64,000 bases of DNA from Rhodococcus qingshengii (lineage in GTDB: Bacteria > Actinomycetota > Actinomycetes > Mycobacteriales > Mycobacteriaceae). This document shows positions 8,609-17,268 of the stretch, one piece after another. Position 1 is the stretch's first letter. Each line of letters opens with the position of its first letter. The translations under genes were made by a program, and so were the position numbers. The notes under the pieces were generated by a model. The model had not been told where the DNA came from, did no database searches, and saw only the letters and a program-made list of their open reading frames with translations. The DNA lies in NCBI RefSeq assembly GCF_021025955.1, contig NZ_JAJNCL010000020.1:1-64000 (forward strand), in the 5' to 3' direction.

Positions 8609-10042
8609 TCACGTGAGCTGTGGGGCAGGTTCCTCCCGATCGCCGCCGGGAGCCTTCGAGACCGGCTTGTTCGGTTCCGGATTCTTCGCATTCAGTTCAG
8701 GATTCTTCGAACCTATGAACTGGCACAGGTGGTACATCCCGATCACGACGATGGTGCCGAGCGCGATGCCGCTGAGTGAGAACGTGTCACTGAACTTCAG
8801 AGCCGTGTCGCCGATACCGATGATGAGGCCGGCCGCGATCGGCATGAGGTTGAGCGGATTACCGAAGTCGACACCGTTCTCCTTCCAGATCTTGGCGCCG
8901 AGAAGGCCGATCATGCCGTAGAGCACCACGGTGATTCCGCCGAGAACGCCGCCGGGCGTCGCCGAGATGACGGCACCGAACTTGGGGGAGAAGCCGAGCA
9001 TCATGGCGACGATGCCGGCAACCGCGTAGGCGGCGGTGGAGTACACACGGGTCGCTGCCATGACACCGATGTTCTCGGCGTACGTCGTGGTGGGCGAGCC
9101 GCCGACGCTGCTGGCGATAGCGGTGGCAAAACCGTCGCCGGCAAGCGCACGTCCCATGTACGGGTCGAGGTCGTCCCCGGTCATCTCGGCCACGGCCTTG
9201 ACGTGGCCCGCATTCTCCGCGATCAACGCGATGACACCCGGAAGGACCAGGATGATGAACGTGAGGCTGAACGACGGGGCGTGGATGCCGACGATTCCGT
9301 TGGCTTCGTCCGAGAACGGGGGCAGTCCGAACCACGACGCCGAGTGCACCGAATCCCAGTTGACGCGGAAATGCTCGGTGATTTCACCGGTGCCTGCGTC
9401 GTACGAGGTGATCGTGCCCGAGACGCGGTCGAGGATCCAGGAGAGGGCGTAGCCGAAGATCAGCGCGAGGAAGATGGCGATGCGAGCCATGAAGCCGCGT
9501 AGCGCGATACTCATGACGATCAGGGCCACCATGACGATCAGGGCCACCCACTGGTCCTGCGGCCAGTACAGCCCCGCGACGACGGGTGCCAAGTTGAATC
9601 CGATCAGCATCACCACCGCGCCGGTCACCACTGGCGGAAGAACCTTGAACACGACCCGGCCGCCGAGGAAGTGGATCGCGATACCGATGGCCGCCAGGAC
9701 GAGTCCGGACACCAGGATCGCGCCGGTCACCTCTGCGGACGTTCCGCCTTGGGCACGAATGGCGGCGATACCACCGACAAAGGCCGCCGACGTTCCGAGG
9801 TAGCTGGGAATGCGTCCCTTGACCACCAGCAGGAAGAAGAGGGTACAGAAACCCGACATCATCACGGCAAGTTGAGGATTGAGGCCCATGATGATCGGGA
9901 ACACGAACGTCGCGCCGAACATCGACACCACGTGCTGGCTGCCCAGCCCGATGGTTCTTCCCCAGCTGAGCCGCTCGCCGGGAGCGACCACTTCACCCGG
10001 TTTGATGTTCTTTCCATCTCCGTGCAACGTCCAAATCGGCAT
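8609..10042 (-). CDS. uracil/xanthine:proton symporter (NCS2/NAT family, UraA-like)
   Basis: Polytopic inner-membrane nucleobase transporter of 477 aa. The two substrate-site glutamates of E. coli UraA (Glu241, Glu290) have counterparts at Glu276 in AENAGH and Glu323 in TTYAENIGVMAATRVYS; that second stretch is nearly identical to UraA. This favours uracil over xanthine as substrate. ATG 10042 has AAAGG 8-9 nt upstream. It sits between the barbiturase/upp genes and a second PucR gene on the same strand and likely imports uracil or thymine for the pathway. Confidence 0.9.
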   Translation of the reverse strand: MPIWTLHGDGKNIKPGEVVAPGERLSWGRTIGLGSQHVVSMFGATFVFPIIMGLNPQLAVMMSGFCTLFFLLVVKGRIPSYLGTSAAFVGGIAAIRAQGGTSAEVTGAILVSGLVLAAIGIAIHFLGGRVVFKVLPPVVTGAVVMLIGFNLAPVVAGLYWPQDQWVALIVMVALIVMSIALRGFMARIAIFLALIFGYALSWILDRVSGTITSYDAGTGEITEHFRVNWDSVHSASWFGLPPFSDEANGIVGIHAPSFSLTFIILVLPGVIALIAENAGHVKAVAEMTGDDLDPYMGRALAGDGFATAIASSVGGSPTTTYAENIGVMAATRVYSTAAYAVAGIVAMMLGFSPKFGAVISATPGGVLGGITVVLYGMIGLLGAKIWKENGVDFGNPLNLMPIAAGLIIGIGDTALKFSDTFSLSGIALGTIVVIGMYHLCQFIGSKNPELNAKNPEPNKPVSKAPGGDREEPAPQLT

Positions 10043-10190
10043 GATGGGACCTTTCGTGCAGAGGAAGGTGTCCGAACGCTGAGTGTGCTCCAGCTCACAA
10101 AACACCGTGACTGGAGTGAAACGCTATTACAGCGCGGGGGTATCGACGTGATGACAATCTGCCAGAACCCACCGACCCGGATTGGCAATA

Positions 10191-11834
10191 TTAGTGATTG
10201 ATGCCGCGCATCGCGGTTATCTTCAGTGCTAGAGACAGATCGAGTCGGAGTTCGGGTTGCGCCGTGAAGGGTCCCAGCATTTTCTCCAGCTTAACGACCC
10301 TGTAACGCAGTGTGTTGTAATGGAAGTGGAGCTTGCGCGCCGTCTCGGCAATGTTGATGTTGGTCGCGAGCAGGACTTCCAATGTCTTGCGCATGTCCTG
10401 CGCCTCGGCAGTTTCCTCCGTCAATTCCCGCAGCGTCTCGCGGGCGAACGTCTCCAACTCGTTTTCGTCCTCGACCAGACTGAGCAGTCTGTACACGCCC
10501 AGATCGTCGAACTGAGTCACCGTCCACGGACCGGAAATCCGCCGGCCGACGGTCAGTGCGGTGCGCGCCTGACTGTAGAGCGCAGGGACGGCGTCGATCG
10601 CAGCCGTCGGCCGGGACACCCCGACACTGAACGGCCTTCTCCCGCCACCACCTTCACCACGAACGACCGTGACGAGGTCCCGCACCAATGCCATCGTGTC
10701 GGTGCCGACGCCCATCACGATCACCGTCTCGCCCGTCAGCGCGGTCACCGCCGCACCGGGATCACGGTGAGCGATCGCGCCGGAGAACGCCATCGCCTGA
10801 CGATCGACGACGGGCAGCCGAGCGGGCGCCGCGGAGGTCGGTTCGTCCACCGGATCCGGCTCGATCGAAACGATCACCAGCGGGCGATCGAAGTCCCACC
10901 CGAACGTCTTGGCGTGGGAGACAACGTGATCGTGGTCCCCGGCCCGGCCGAGGAGCAGATCGTGAACGAAGTTGGCGCGATGGCGTTCCTCCACCGACGC
11001 CACGGCCTGTTCGCGGGTGATGACCAAGGCGCACACCGAAGCGGCACGCTCGACCAGGTACTGGTCGTAACTCGTCATCACGCGCTCACCGGTGAACAAC
11101 GCGAGACGCCCGTGGTCGATGTGATTGGCGGAAATCGCGGACACCGCGATGAATTGACCGTCGAACTCGTGCAGACCCAACCCGCCCTCGACGGTGTCGG
11201 TCCGCAGACGACCGGTGGAATCGACAGCCGGGCAGGCTGACAGATGCTTGCGCTCCGCGGCGTCCCCGGCGCGGCAGATCTCGCGTCCGTCCGAGGTGGT
11301 GACCAGAGCCGCACCCTTCATCTCCCGCGCGATGACTTCGGTCAACTGCGGGAGTCCGCCGCCGCCCATCACGACGTCGACCAGTAGCCGCCGCAACCGC
11401 TCGGCCCCGAACATGGCGTCGATCTGCGCCGACTCCGTCTGCTCACGGTCCCGCGCCGCGGGGTGATCGCATGCGCCGTGAAAGACCAGAAGCGGAAAGT
11501 CGGCGCTGTCGGCTGCGTCGACCAGTTCCGGTGCGAGAGTGTCCCCGTCGGCGCTGAACTGGACGGCGAGGGCCGCAACTCCGCGCGTCGACAACCGTCC
11601 GACAAATGCTTTGAAGGGTTCGGTGACCCGGGCGAGGGTTTCCGGGGTGGTGATCAGCAACTGCCCGCGTCGTAGCCACGGCCCGATGTCCGGAACCGCC
11701 ATGAATCCCACCCGGGCAACCGTCGGGTCCTCGCAGCCGCCGGCAACCTTTCGAACACCAGGAAGGAGCGGGGTTCGAAGCAGTTCGGAGAGAACAGCAT
11801 TCACCTCGGATGCCGGTACGGCCGGGTTTGCCAC
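10191..11834 (-). CDS. PucR-family transcriptional regulator 2
   Basis: Paralogue of the regulator at 3800, 547 aa. The N-terminal PucR domain contains VPDIGPWLRRGQLLITTPETL; the C-terminal HTH carries FHYNTLRYRVVKLEKML. The start is GTG at 11834 with a GAGGTG sequence about 9 nt upstream. It is followed by the nucleobase permease gene 148 nt away on the same strand, and preceded by xdhC. The two PucR proteins bracket the CoA-transferase, carboxyltransferase and permease genes and may respond to different intermediates. Confidence 0.88.
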   Translation of the reverse strand: MANPAVPASEVNAVLSELLRTPLLPGVRKVAGGCEDPTVARVGFMAVPDIGPWLRRGQLLITTPETLARVTEPFKAFVGRLSTRGVAALAVQFSADGDTLAPELVDAADSADFPLLVFHGACDHPAARDREQTESAQIDAMFGAERLRRLLVDVVMGGGGLPQLTEVIAREMKGAALVTTSDGREICRAGDAAERKHLSACPAVDSTGRLRTDTVEGGLGLHEFDGQFIAVSAISANHIDHGRLALFTGERVMTSYDQYLVERAASVCALVITREQAVASVEERHRANFVHDLLLGRAGDHDHVVSHAKTFGWDFDRPLVIVSIEPDPVDEPTSAAPARLPVVDRQAMAFSGAIAHRDPGAAVTALTGETVIVMGVGTDTMALVRDLVTVVRGEGGGGRRPFSVGVSRPTAAIDAVPALYSQARTALTVGRRISGPWTVTQFDDLGVYRLLSLVEDENELETFARETLRELTEETAEAQDMRKTLEVLLATNINIAETARKLHFHYNTLRYRVVKLEKMLGPFTAQPELRLDLSLALKITAMRGINH

Positions 11835-11936
11835 TTGGCAGGCACCTCGATTTCATTCGGATCACGGAAGATGGTTCACGAAAGAAACGATCCTATCCCC
11901 ACCGAACACAAGATGTCCGAATTCAGAGCAGTCGAC

Positions 11937-13052
11937 TCAGGCCGTTCGATGCAGGGCGGTCGGATTCTCCTGAGGTGGCGGGTGGATCGGCCCCTGCAGA
12001 TCCCGCAGTTCCAAACCGGACGCATTGCGCAGGGTCTTGGTCATTTCGGCGAGGATCGACACTGCAGTTTCCTCCGGCGTCCTGGCACCGAGATCCAACC
12101 CGATCGGTGAGTGCAGACGCCCCAACTCGGCGTCGGTGACGCCTCGCTCCTTCAACAGCGCCACGCGACGCTCGTGCGTCGCACGACTTCCCATCGCACC
12201 CACGTACGCAGCCGGCGAACGCAGCGCGATCTCGAGCAACGGGATGTCGAACTTCTCGTCGTGGGTGAGCACGGCCAGGACGGTTTTGTTGTCGATCGGT
12301 GCGGTTTCGAGGAACTTGTGTGGCCACATGACGACCAGATCATGGGCGTCGGGGAAACGCGCCCGTGTCGCGAAGACCGGCCGTGCGTCCACGACGGTCA
12401 CGCGGTAACCCGCAAAGGCGCCCAACGTACACATCGAGGCAGCGAAGTCGATGGCTCCGAAGACGTACATCCGCGGTAGTGGCGCGAAGATCTCGACCAG
12501 CAGGTCGTGCTGCGAATCGATGAGAGTTCCCGCGGGTGCGACAAATGCTACGGACTCACCGGTCGCCATCGTGCGCAGCAGGATGGCGACCTCGTCCTCC
12601 GTGGCATCCAGATCCCCGCTGCGTCGGCCGTGTTCGACGACGAGGTGCCGTGCAGGTGCTCCCGGACGCACTTCGGTGACCACGACGACAGGCGTATCAA
12701 CCTCGATTCGCTCACAGACCTGACCGAACTCGGTGAAATCGGCTCCGACCGCCTGGACAAACACTTCGATGGTTCCGCCGCAGGTCAGACCTACTCCGAT
12801 GGCGTCGTCATCGGAGACGCTGAAGACCTCGACGCGGCTGGTGCCGTCAGCGAGAACCTCCTGGGCGATCTCGTACAACGCACTCTCGATGCACCCGCCC
12901 GAGACGCTGCCGACCACCTCACCGGAGCGTGAGACGGCCATCGAAGCACCTGGCATGCGTGGTGAGGATCGCCAGGTACGGACAACCGTCGCCAGTGCAA
13001 AATCCTCGCCACGGGCGTGCCACTGCGCCAGCTGAGTGGAAATGTCGCGCAT
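11937..13052 (-). CDS. xdhC: XdhC-family molybdenum hydroxylase maturation factor
   Basis: XdhC/CoxI family protein of 371 aa. Members bind and sulfurate the molybdenum cofactor and insert it into xanthine dehydrogenase-type enzymes. The N-terminal domain has SVSGGCIE at about 50; the C-terminal Rossmann half has YVFGAIDFAASM, TVVDARPVFATRARFP, THDEKFD, AAYVGAMGSR and SPIGLDLGARTPEE. ATG 13052 has GGGAGG about 8 nt upstream. No molybdenum hydroxylase structural gene is in the window. A molybdenum hydroxylase oxidising uracil or a purine encoded elsewhere would be its natural client. Confidence 0.88.
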   Translation of the reverse strand: MRDISTQLAQWHARGEDFALATVVRTWRSSPRMPGASMAVSRSGEVVGSVSGGCIESALYEIAQEVLADGTSRVEVFSVSDDDAIGVGLTCGGTIEVFVQAVGADFTEFGQVCERIEVDTPVVVVTEVRPGAPARHLVVEHGRRSGDLDATEDEVAILLRTMATGESVAFVAPAGTLIDSQHDLLVEIFAPLPRMYVFGAIDFAASMCTLGAFAGYRVTVVDARPVFATRARFPDAHDLVVMWPHKFLETAPIDNKTVLAVLTHDEKFDIPLLEIALRSPAAYVGAMGSRATHERRVALLKERGVTDAELGRLHSPIGLDLGARTPEETAVSILAEMTKTLRNASGLELRDLQGPIHPPPQENPTALHRTA

Positions 13053-13335
13053 CGTCTCGCCTCCCGCTTGCATCGCCGTCCGTAGAGAGTTCACGGTATC
13101 GGCCCACCGCAATCCTGCCTGTCACACAATGCGCCTAAATCCGAGCCCTGCAGTTGTGCAATGTCGCCGTCGCATCACCTTGCGCTCTCGACCAGTGTTG
13201 TCACCGAGCCCAGCCGAAAGCAGGCCTGACCTTCATTCTTCCCCTCTCCGACGATCACTGCAGCGGTAATTCACGCAGATGGTGCGACCGGATCGAGTGG
13301 GCGACGTTGCACACCACAGAACCGAGGTTTCTCCC

Positions 13336-14523
13336 ATGGACCAATTGCTCAGCGGTATCAAAGTTCTCGACCTCACCCGCGCTCTCGCGGGGCCTCTGTG
13401 CACGTCACTACTCTCCGACTTCGGCGCCGACGTGGTCAAGGTCGAAACCCGTGGCTCCGGCGACAGTTCGCGTCAGTGGCCGCCGTTCGACGGCGATCGA
13501 AGCCTCTACTTCGCTTCCGTGAACCGCGGCAAACGGTCGATCGCCATCGACATGCGCAGTGACCGCGGGCGGAAACTGCTTCGCAGCCTGGCACTCGACG
13601 CAGACGTGCTGGTCGAGAACTTCCGTCCGGGAGTGCTGGCCGACATGGGGCTCGATCCTGATTCCCTCGAGCAGGAGAATCCGGGGCTCGTCGTGATGAG
13701 CATCAGTGGTTTCGGCCCGGTGGGCCCGGACCAGTTCGCGCCCGGACTCGACCAGGTGGCCCAGGGGATGTCCGGGCTGATGTCGGTGACCGGCGCCGGG
13801 GATCAGACTCCGATGAGGGTCGGTATCCCCATCATCGACACCGTCTCGGGCATCTATGCGGCGTTGGGGATCACGGCGGCGCTGGCCTCTCGCGGTCGCG
13901 ACGGTCGAGGACACCGCGTGCAGACCTCGCTGCTGGAATCCGCGATCTCGATCATGACCTTCCAGGCGCAGGACTACCTGAGCACCGGACGCGTTGCGAC
14001 GCCGAACGGCAATACGCACCCGACGATCACGCCGTACGGCGCTTTCGACACCGCGGACTTCCCGATCAACATCGCCACCGGCTCGGACAAGCACTGGATC
14101 GCTCTGTGCTCGGTACTCGGTGACCCCGACCTCGCCTTTCGTGCCGAATATGCCACGGGTAAAGAACGTTTGGCGCACCGAGACCAACTGACCAAAGAAC
14201 TCGAGGACCTACTGACCACCAAGGGCGCGGCGCAGTGGATCATCGAGATCCGCGGTGCCGGAATTCCCTGCGGCCCGATCCATTCGATCGATCAGGTGTT
14301 CTCCGACCCGCAGGTCGAGGCATTGCAGATGGTCGAGCAGACACACAGCGCCGACGGGACCTCGATTCCTGTTGTCCGCGGGCCGTTCTGGGTGGACGGC
14401 AAAACTCTTCCCGTCAGGACTGCACCACCCATGACCCTCGGCGGCGACGCCGACGACGTACTCGCCGACTTCGGCCTGCGTCCGGAGGAGATTGAAGACC
14501 TTCGCGCGAATTCGGTGATCTGA
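13336..14523 (+). CDS. CaiB/BaiF family CoA-transferase 2
   Basis: A 395-aa class III CoA-transferase. Catalytic Asp139 lies in PGLDQVAQGMSGLMSVTG; the N-terminal KVLDLTRALAGPLC motif is typical. Start ATG 13336 has GAGG 8-9 nt upstream. It is divergent from xdhC across 283 nt in which I see no further gene or clear motif. A TetR gene and an enoyl-CoA hydratase/isomerase gene follow on the same strand, so the enzyme may activate the acid that these handle. Substrate not predictable from sequence. Its stop codon lies inside a tandem repeat (see 14510-14561). Confidence 0.85.
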   Translation: MDQLLSGIKVLDLTRALAGPLCTSLLSDFGADVVKVETRGSGDSSRQWPPFDGDRSLYFASVNRGKRSIAIDMRSDRGRKLLRSLALDADVLVENFRPGVLADMGLDPDSLEQENPGLVVMSISGFGPVGPDQFAPGLDQVAQGMSGLMSVTGAGDQTPMRVGIPIIDTVSGIYAALGITAALASRGRDGRGHRVQTSLLESAISIMTFQAQDYLSTGRVATPNGNTHPTITPYGAFDTADFPINIATGSDKHWIALCSVLGDPDLAFRAEYATGKERLAHRDQLTKELEDLLTTKGAAQWIIEIRGAGIPCGPIHSIDQVFSDPQVEALQMVEQTHSADGTSIPVVRGPFWVDGKTLPVRTAPPMTLGGDADDVLADFGLRPEEIEDLRANSVI

Positions 14524-14561
14524 CCGCACACTAGTATTCGGTGATCTGACCGCACACTAGT
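14510..14561. repeat. perfect 26-bp tandem duplication over a stop codon
   Basis: Two identical 26-bp units, 14510-14535 and 14536-14561, sit head to tail. The first unit contains the last codons and TGA of CoA-transferase 2; the second lies between it and the TetR operator. It looks like a recent slippage duplication. Confidence 0.95.
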
Positions 14562-14584
14562 AACAGAGCAGACGCTCTGTTACT
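14559..14584. promoter_or_regulatory. TetR operator (palindrome)
   Basis: Perfect 11-bp inverted repeat AGTAACAGAGC-AGAC-GCTCTGTTACT ending 8 nt before the TetR start. It overlaps the -10 TACTGT at 14581-14586, the classical place for autorepression. Confidence 0.8.
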
Positions 14585-14586
14585 GT
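14581..14586 (+). promoter_or_regulatory. -10 hexamer TACTGT of a probable leaderless tetR transcript
   Basis: TACTGT ends 6 nt before the ATG at 14593 and no Shine-Dalgarno is seen. It overlaps the right arm of the operator. Confidence 0.45.
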
Positions 14587-14592
14587 GCGTTC

Positions 14593-15252
14593 ATGCCTCG
14601 GCCACGCGTCCACGACCTCGACACGCTGCTCGACGCTGCCGAAAAACTTGCCGCCACCGCCGGGCCGAGTGCTGTCACGGTCAGGGCTGTCTCCGACGCC
14701 ACCGGCGTGTCCAATGGGGCGATCTATCACGCATTCGGCTCTCGCAGTGGACTGGTCGGTAGCGCGTGGCTGCGTGCAGCGCAGCGGTTTCTCGCGCTTC
14801 AGCAATCGAGAGTGGACGACGCACTCGCGGACCCGTCGCCAACTTCGGCGGTTTCCGCCGTCGTCGCAGCTGCCGAAGTTCCGGCCGCCTTCGCGCTCGA
14901 CTACCCCCAATCTGCGTTGCTGCTGTTGACGATCCAGCGCGACGAACTGCTCGGCACCGACGTCCCTGCCGACATCGCCGAGCAACTCACACAACTCGAC
15001 CGGTCTCTGGTCGACTTGTTCATCCGGTTGTCGACCGCGCTCTGGGGCCGCAAAGACGGCCGAGCCGTCGAGGCAATCGAGGCCTGCGTTGTCGGCCTGC
15101 CTACCGGGCTGCTCATTCATCCCGCCAAACGCGCCGACGGTTGGCGAGTCCCCGACGCCGCAGCACGCGCGCGGTTGGATGCGGCGGTTCGCGCCGTTCT
15201 GAGTTTGGATCCACCATTACCACAGTCCCGCAACAGGAAAGGCCAGTCATGA
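14593..15252 (+). CDS. TetR-family transcriptional regulator
   Basis: A 219-aa regulator. The N-terminal HTH spans about residues 10-55 (LLDAAEKLAATAGPSAVTVR, then GVSNGAIYHAFGSRSGL); the C-terminal helical domain is a ligand pocket of unknown specificity. A strong palindrome lies immediately upstream and is probably its own operator. Its stop overlaps the start of the enoyl-CoA hydratase/isomerase gene (ATGA), so both proteins are made from one message and the ligand is probably an acyl-CoA handled by that enzyme. Confidence 0.9.
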   Translation: MPRPRVHDLDTLLDAAEKLAATAGPSAVTVRAVSDATGVSNGAIYHAFGSRSGLVGSAWLRAAQRFLALQQSRVDDALADPSPTSAVSAVVAAAEVPAAFALDYPQSALLLLTIQRDELLGTDVPADIAEQLTQLDRSLVDLFIRLSTALWGRKDGRAVEAIEACVVGLPTGLLIHPAKRADGWRVPDAAARARLDAAVRAVLSLDPPLPQSRNRKGQS

Positions 15253-15908
15253 CCGCAACTCTGCGCTTCGAAGACAAGATCGCCGTTCTCGATCTCGGCG
15301 AGGACGAGAATCGATTCTCGCCGGATTGGCTCGATTCCGTCGACAAGCTGCTCGATCAGGCTCTCAGCGAAGGCGCACACGCCCTGGTCACCACGGCGAC
15401 GGGCAAGTTCTACTCCAACGGACTCGACCTCGACTGGCTTGGCGCGAACGGCGACAAGGCGAAGTGGTATGTGCAGCAGGTGCAGTCGCTGTTCGCTCGG
15501 ATGTTGACGTTCCCGATGCCTACCGTCGCTGCGATCAACGGCCACGCCTTCGGGGCCGGCGCAATGCTCGGCATCGCGCACGATTACCGCGTCATGCGCG
15601 ATGATCGCGGCTACTACTGCTTCCCGGAGGTGGACATCAACATCCCGTTCACCGAAGGAATGGCAGCTCTCATCCAAGCCAAACTCAGCCCGGCGTCGGC
15701 AATCGTCGCCATGACCACGGGGCGGCGATACGGCGGAAGTGACGCATTCGCAGCCGGTTTGGTGGACTTCACCGCATCTGTCGATGCTTTGACCGCCAAG
15801 GCCATCGAAATGGTTGCACCGATCGGCCCGAAGAACCCCGGCACACTGGGCGCCATCAAGTCGACGATGTTCGCTTCAGTGGTCGCCGCTCTGAATACCG
15901 ACGGCTAG
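15249..15908 (+). CDS. enoyl-CoA hydratase/isomerase family protein
   Basis: Crotonase-fold protein of 219 aa, shorter than classic enoyl-CoA hydratase (about 260). The CoA/oxyanion-hole segment NGHAFGAGAMLGIAHDYRVM and the FPEVDINIPF segment match delta3,delta2-enoyl-CoA isomerase-like members. The hydratase Glu of the GGG-E motif is not in its usual place, which favours isomerase activity. The start at 15249 overlaps the TetR stop and has AGGAAAGG about 7 nt upstream. Its 3' end overlaps the converging P-loop gene by 33 nt. Confidence 0.8.
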   Translation: MTATLRFEDKIAVLDLGEDENRFSPDWLDSVDKLLDQALSEGAHALVTTATGKFYSNGLDLDWLGANGDKAKWYVQQVQSLFARMLTFPMPTVAAINGHAFGAGAMLGIAHDYRVMRDDRGYYCFPEVDINIPFTEGMAALIQAKLSPASAIVAMTTGRRYGGSDAFAAGLVDFTASVDALTAKAIEMVAPIGPKNPGTLGAIKSTMFASVVAALNTDG

Positions 15909-16430
15909 AAGCGGTGGACTGTGTTCTCGCAGAGCCGCTTCCAGATCATCGGCAACACTTTCGGCATCGCGGCCTTCGGTGCCCAGAACCACGTCGACTC
16001 CACTGAGTCTCGGCATCGAACCGGCCAGCAGTTGTGACGCTTCCACCAGATCGTCCAGCCCGGCCCAGCCGGCCGGTTCACGTTCGATGATTCTGGTGCG
16101 CAACGTATCCGGATCGGCCTCGAGGCGCGCCAGCAGGTGCCCATCGGCGCCGGTCGCGGCCAGCAGCGCACGCCCGTAGTCGTCGTCTTCGACAGTCGCC
16201 GTGAGGAAGAGGAGTTCGTACCCCGCTTCCCGGTACGACGCGCACAGCATCCCGACGTGTGCGATTGCCCGTTCGGTCCCCAGCGGCGGGTAGCACCGCT
16301 CGAGTTCGTCCACCTCGATCATCGCGTTGCTCACCCCGACCTCGCCGAGTCGATCGTGAAGCGCGGTCAGCACGGAACTCTTCCCCGCGCCCGGCGGGCC
16401 TGTCAGCAGCAGTACGAACACGTCCTCCAC
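15876..16430 (-). CDS. P-loop NTPase/kinase-like protein
   Basis: A protein of about 184 aa starting at GTG 16430 (VEDVFVLLLTGPPGAGKSS). The Walker A GPPGAGKSS lies near the N-terminus; a VDELE segment at about 45 and scattered arginines resemble AAA/shikimate-kinase-like ATPases that phosphorylate small molecules. The longer reading to 16571 adds a sequence without family features and would overlap the divergent gene. There is no clear Shine-Dalgarno, so the start is uncertain. Substrate unknown. It converges on, and overlaps, the enoyl-CoA hydratase gene. Confidence 0.65.
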   Translation of the reverse strand: MEDVFVLLLTGPPGAGKSSVLTALHDRLGEVGVSNAMIEVDELERCYPPLGTERAIAHVGMLCASYREAGYELLFLTATVEDDDYGRALLAATGADGHLLARLEADPDTLRTRIIEREPAGWAGLDDLVEASQLLAGSMPRLSGVDVVLGTEGRDAESVADDLEAALREHSPPLLAVGIQSGDH

Positions 16431-16536
16431 TATTGCAGAGCCGTGAGCATGTCCAGAACCTTGTGCCGGAGCGGGGCGGCGAGAAGGCTGGAGAGGGCAG
16501 CTTGACGAGTAATACAGCCCTGATCGGAGCACAGCG

Positions 16537-17268
16537 ATGACCACCACGATCACCGAAATCGCGCCGGACATCTACCGACTGTCGACGTTTGTGGACGAAG
16601 CCAACCTCACGATGAACCAGTTTCTCGTCGACGGCGAGGAACCCCTGCTCTTCCACACCGGGCAGCGAGCGTTGTTCACCTCCGTTTCCGACGCACTCTC
16701 AACTCTGATCGACATCGACCGCCTGAAATGGATCACGTTCGGTCACGTCGAGGCCGATGAGTGCGGGTCCATGAACTCCTGGCTTGCGGCAGCCCCCGAA
16801 GCACAAGTGGCACACGGCGCGATGGGGTGCTTCGTTCAGGTCAACGATCTGGCCGATCGGGCGCCACTTCCCTTGCAGGACGGCGACGTACTCGAAACCG
16901 GCAGGCGCCGGGTTCGGCACATCGACACCCCGCACGTCCCACACGGTTGGGACGCTGGCCTGATGTTCGAGGAGACGACGTCCACGCTGTTCTGCGGAGA
17001 TCTCTTCACCGCCTTCGGGCACCACCCCGCGACTACCGAGCACGAAATCGTCAGTCCCGCTTTGGAAGCCGAGGACTTGGGCCACGCCACCTGCCTCACC
17101 CCGGATCTCGAACCCACGATCCGTGCCCTGGCCGACCTCGAGCCGCGGATTCTGGCGACCATGCATGCACCGACGTACTACGGCGATTGCGTCACCACGC
17201 TTCACGACCTTGCCGACTCGTACGCAACACGTTTCGCAGCCGAAACCGAAAAATGGAAGTCAGACTAG
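16537..17268 (+). CDS. metallo-beta-lactamase-fold protein (ODP/flavodiiron-like domain)
   Basis: A 243-aa protein resembling the diiron metallo-beta-lactamase domain of flavodiiron proteins but without a flavodoxin domain. Metal-binding candidates: H-V-E-A-D-E in GHVEADECGS (about 72-77, cf. HxExD of flavodiiron proteins), HVPHGWD (about 131), CGDLF (about 150) and a late His in TMHAP. The NLTMNQFLVDGEEPLLFHTG start is typical of this branch. It is divergent from the P-loop gene and overlaps the converging amidase by 9 nt. An O2/NO-related or hydrolase role cannot be told apart here. Confidence 0.75.
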   Translation: MTTTITEIAPDIYRLSTFVDEANLTMNQFLVDGEEPLLFHTGQRALFTSVSDALSTLIDIDRLKWITFGHVEADECGSMNSWLAAAPEAQVAHGAMGCFVQVNDLADRAPLPLQDGDVLETGRRRVRHIDTPHVPHGWDAGLMFEETTSTLFCGDLFTAFGHHPATTEHEIVSPALEAEDLGHATCLTPDLEPTIRALADLEPRILATMHAPTYYGDCVTTLHDLADSYATRFAAETEKWKSD

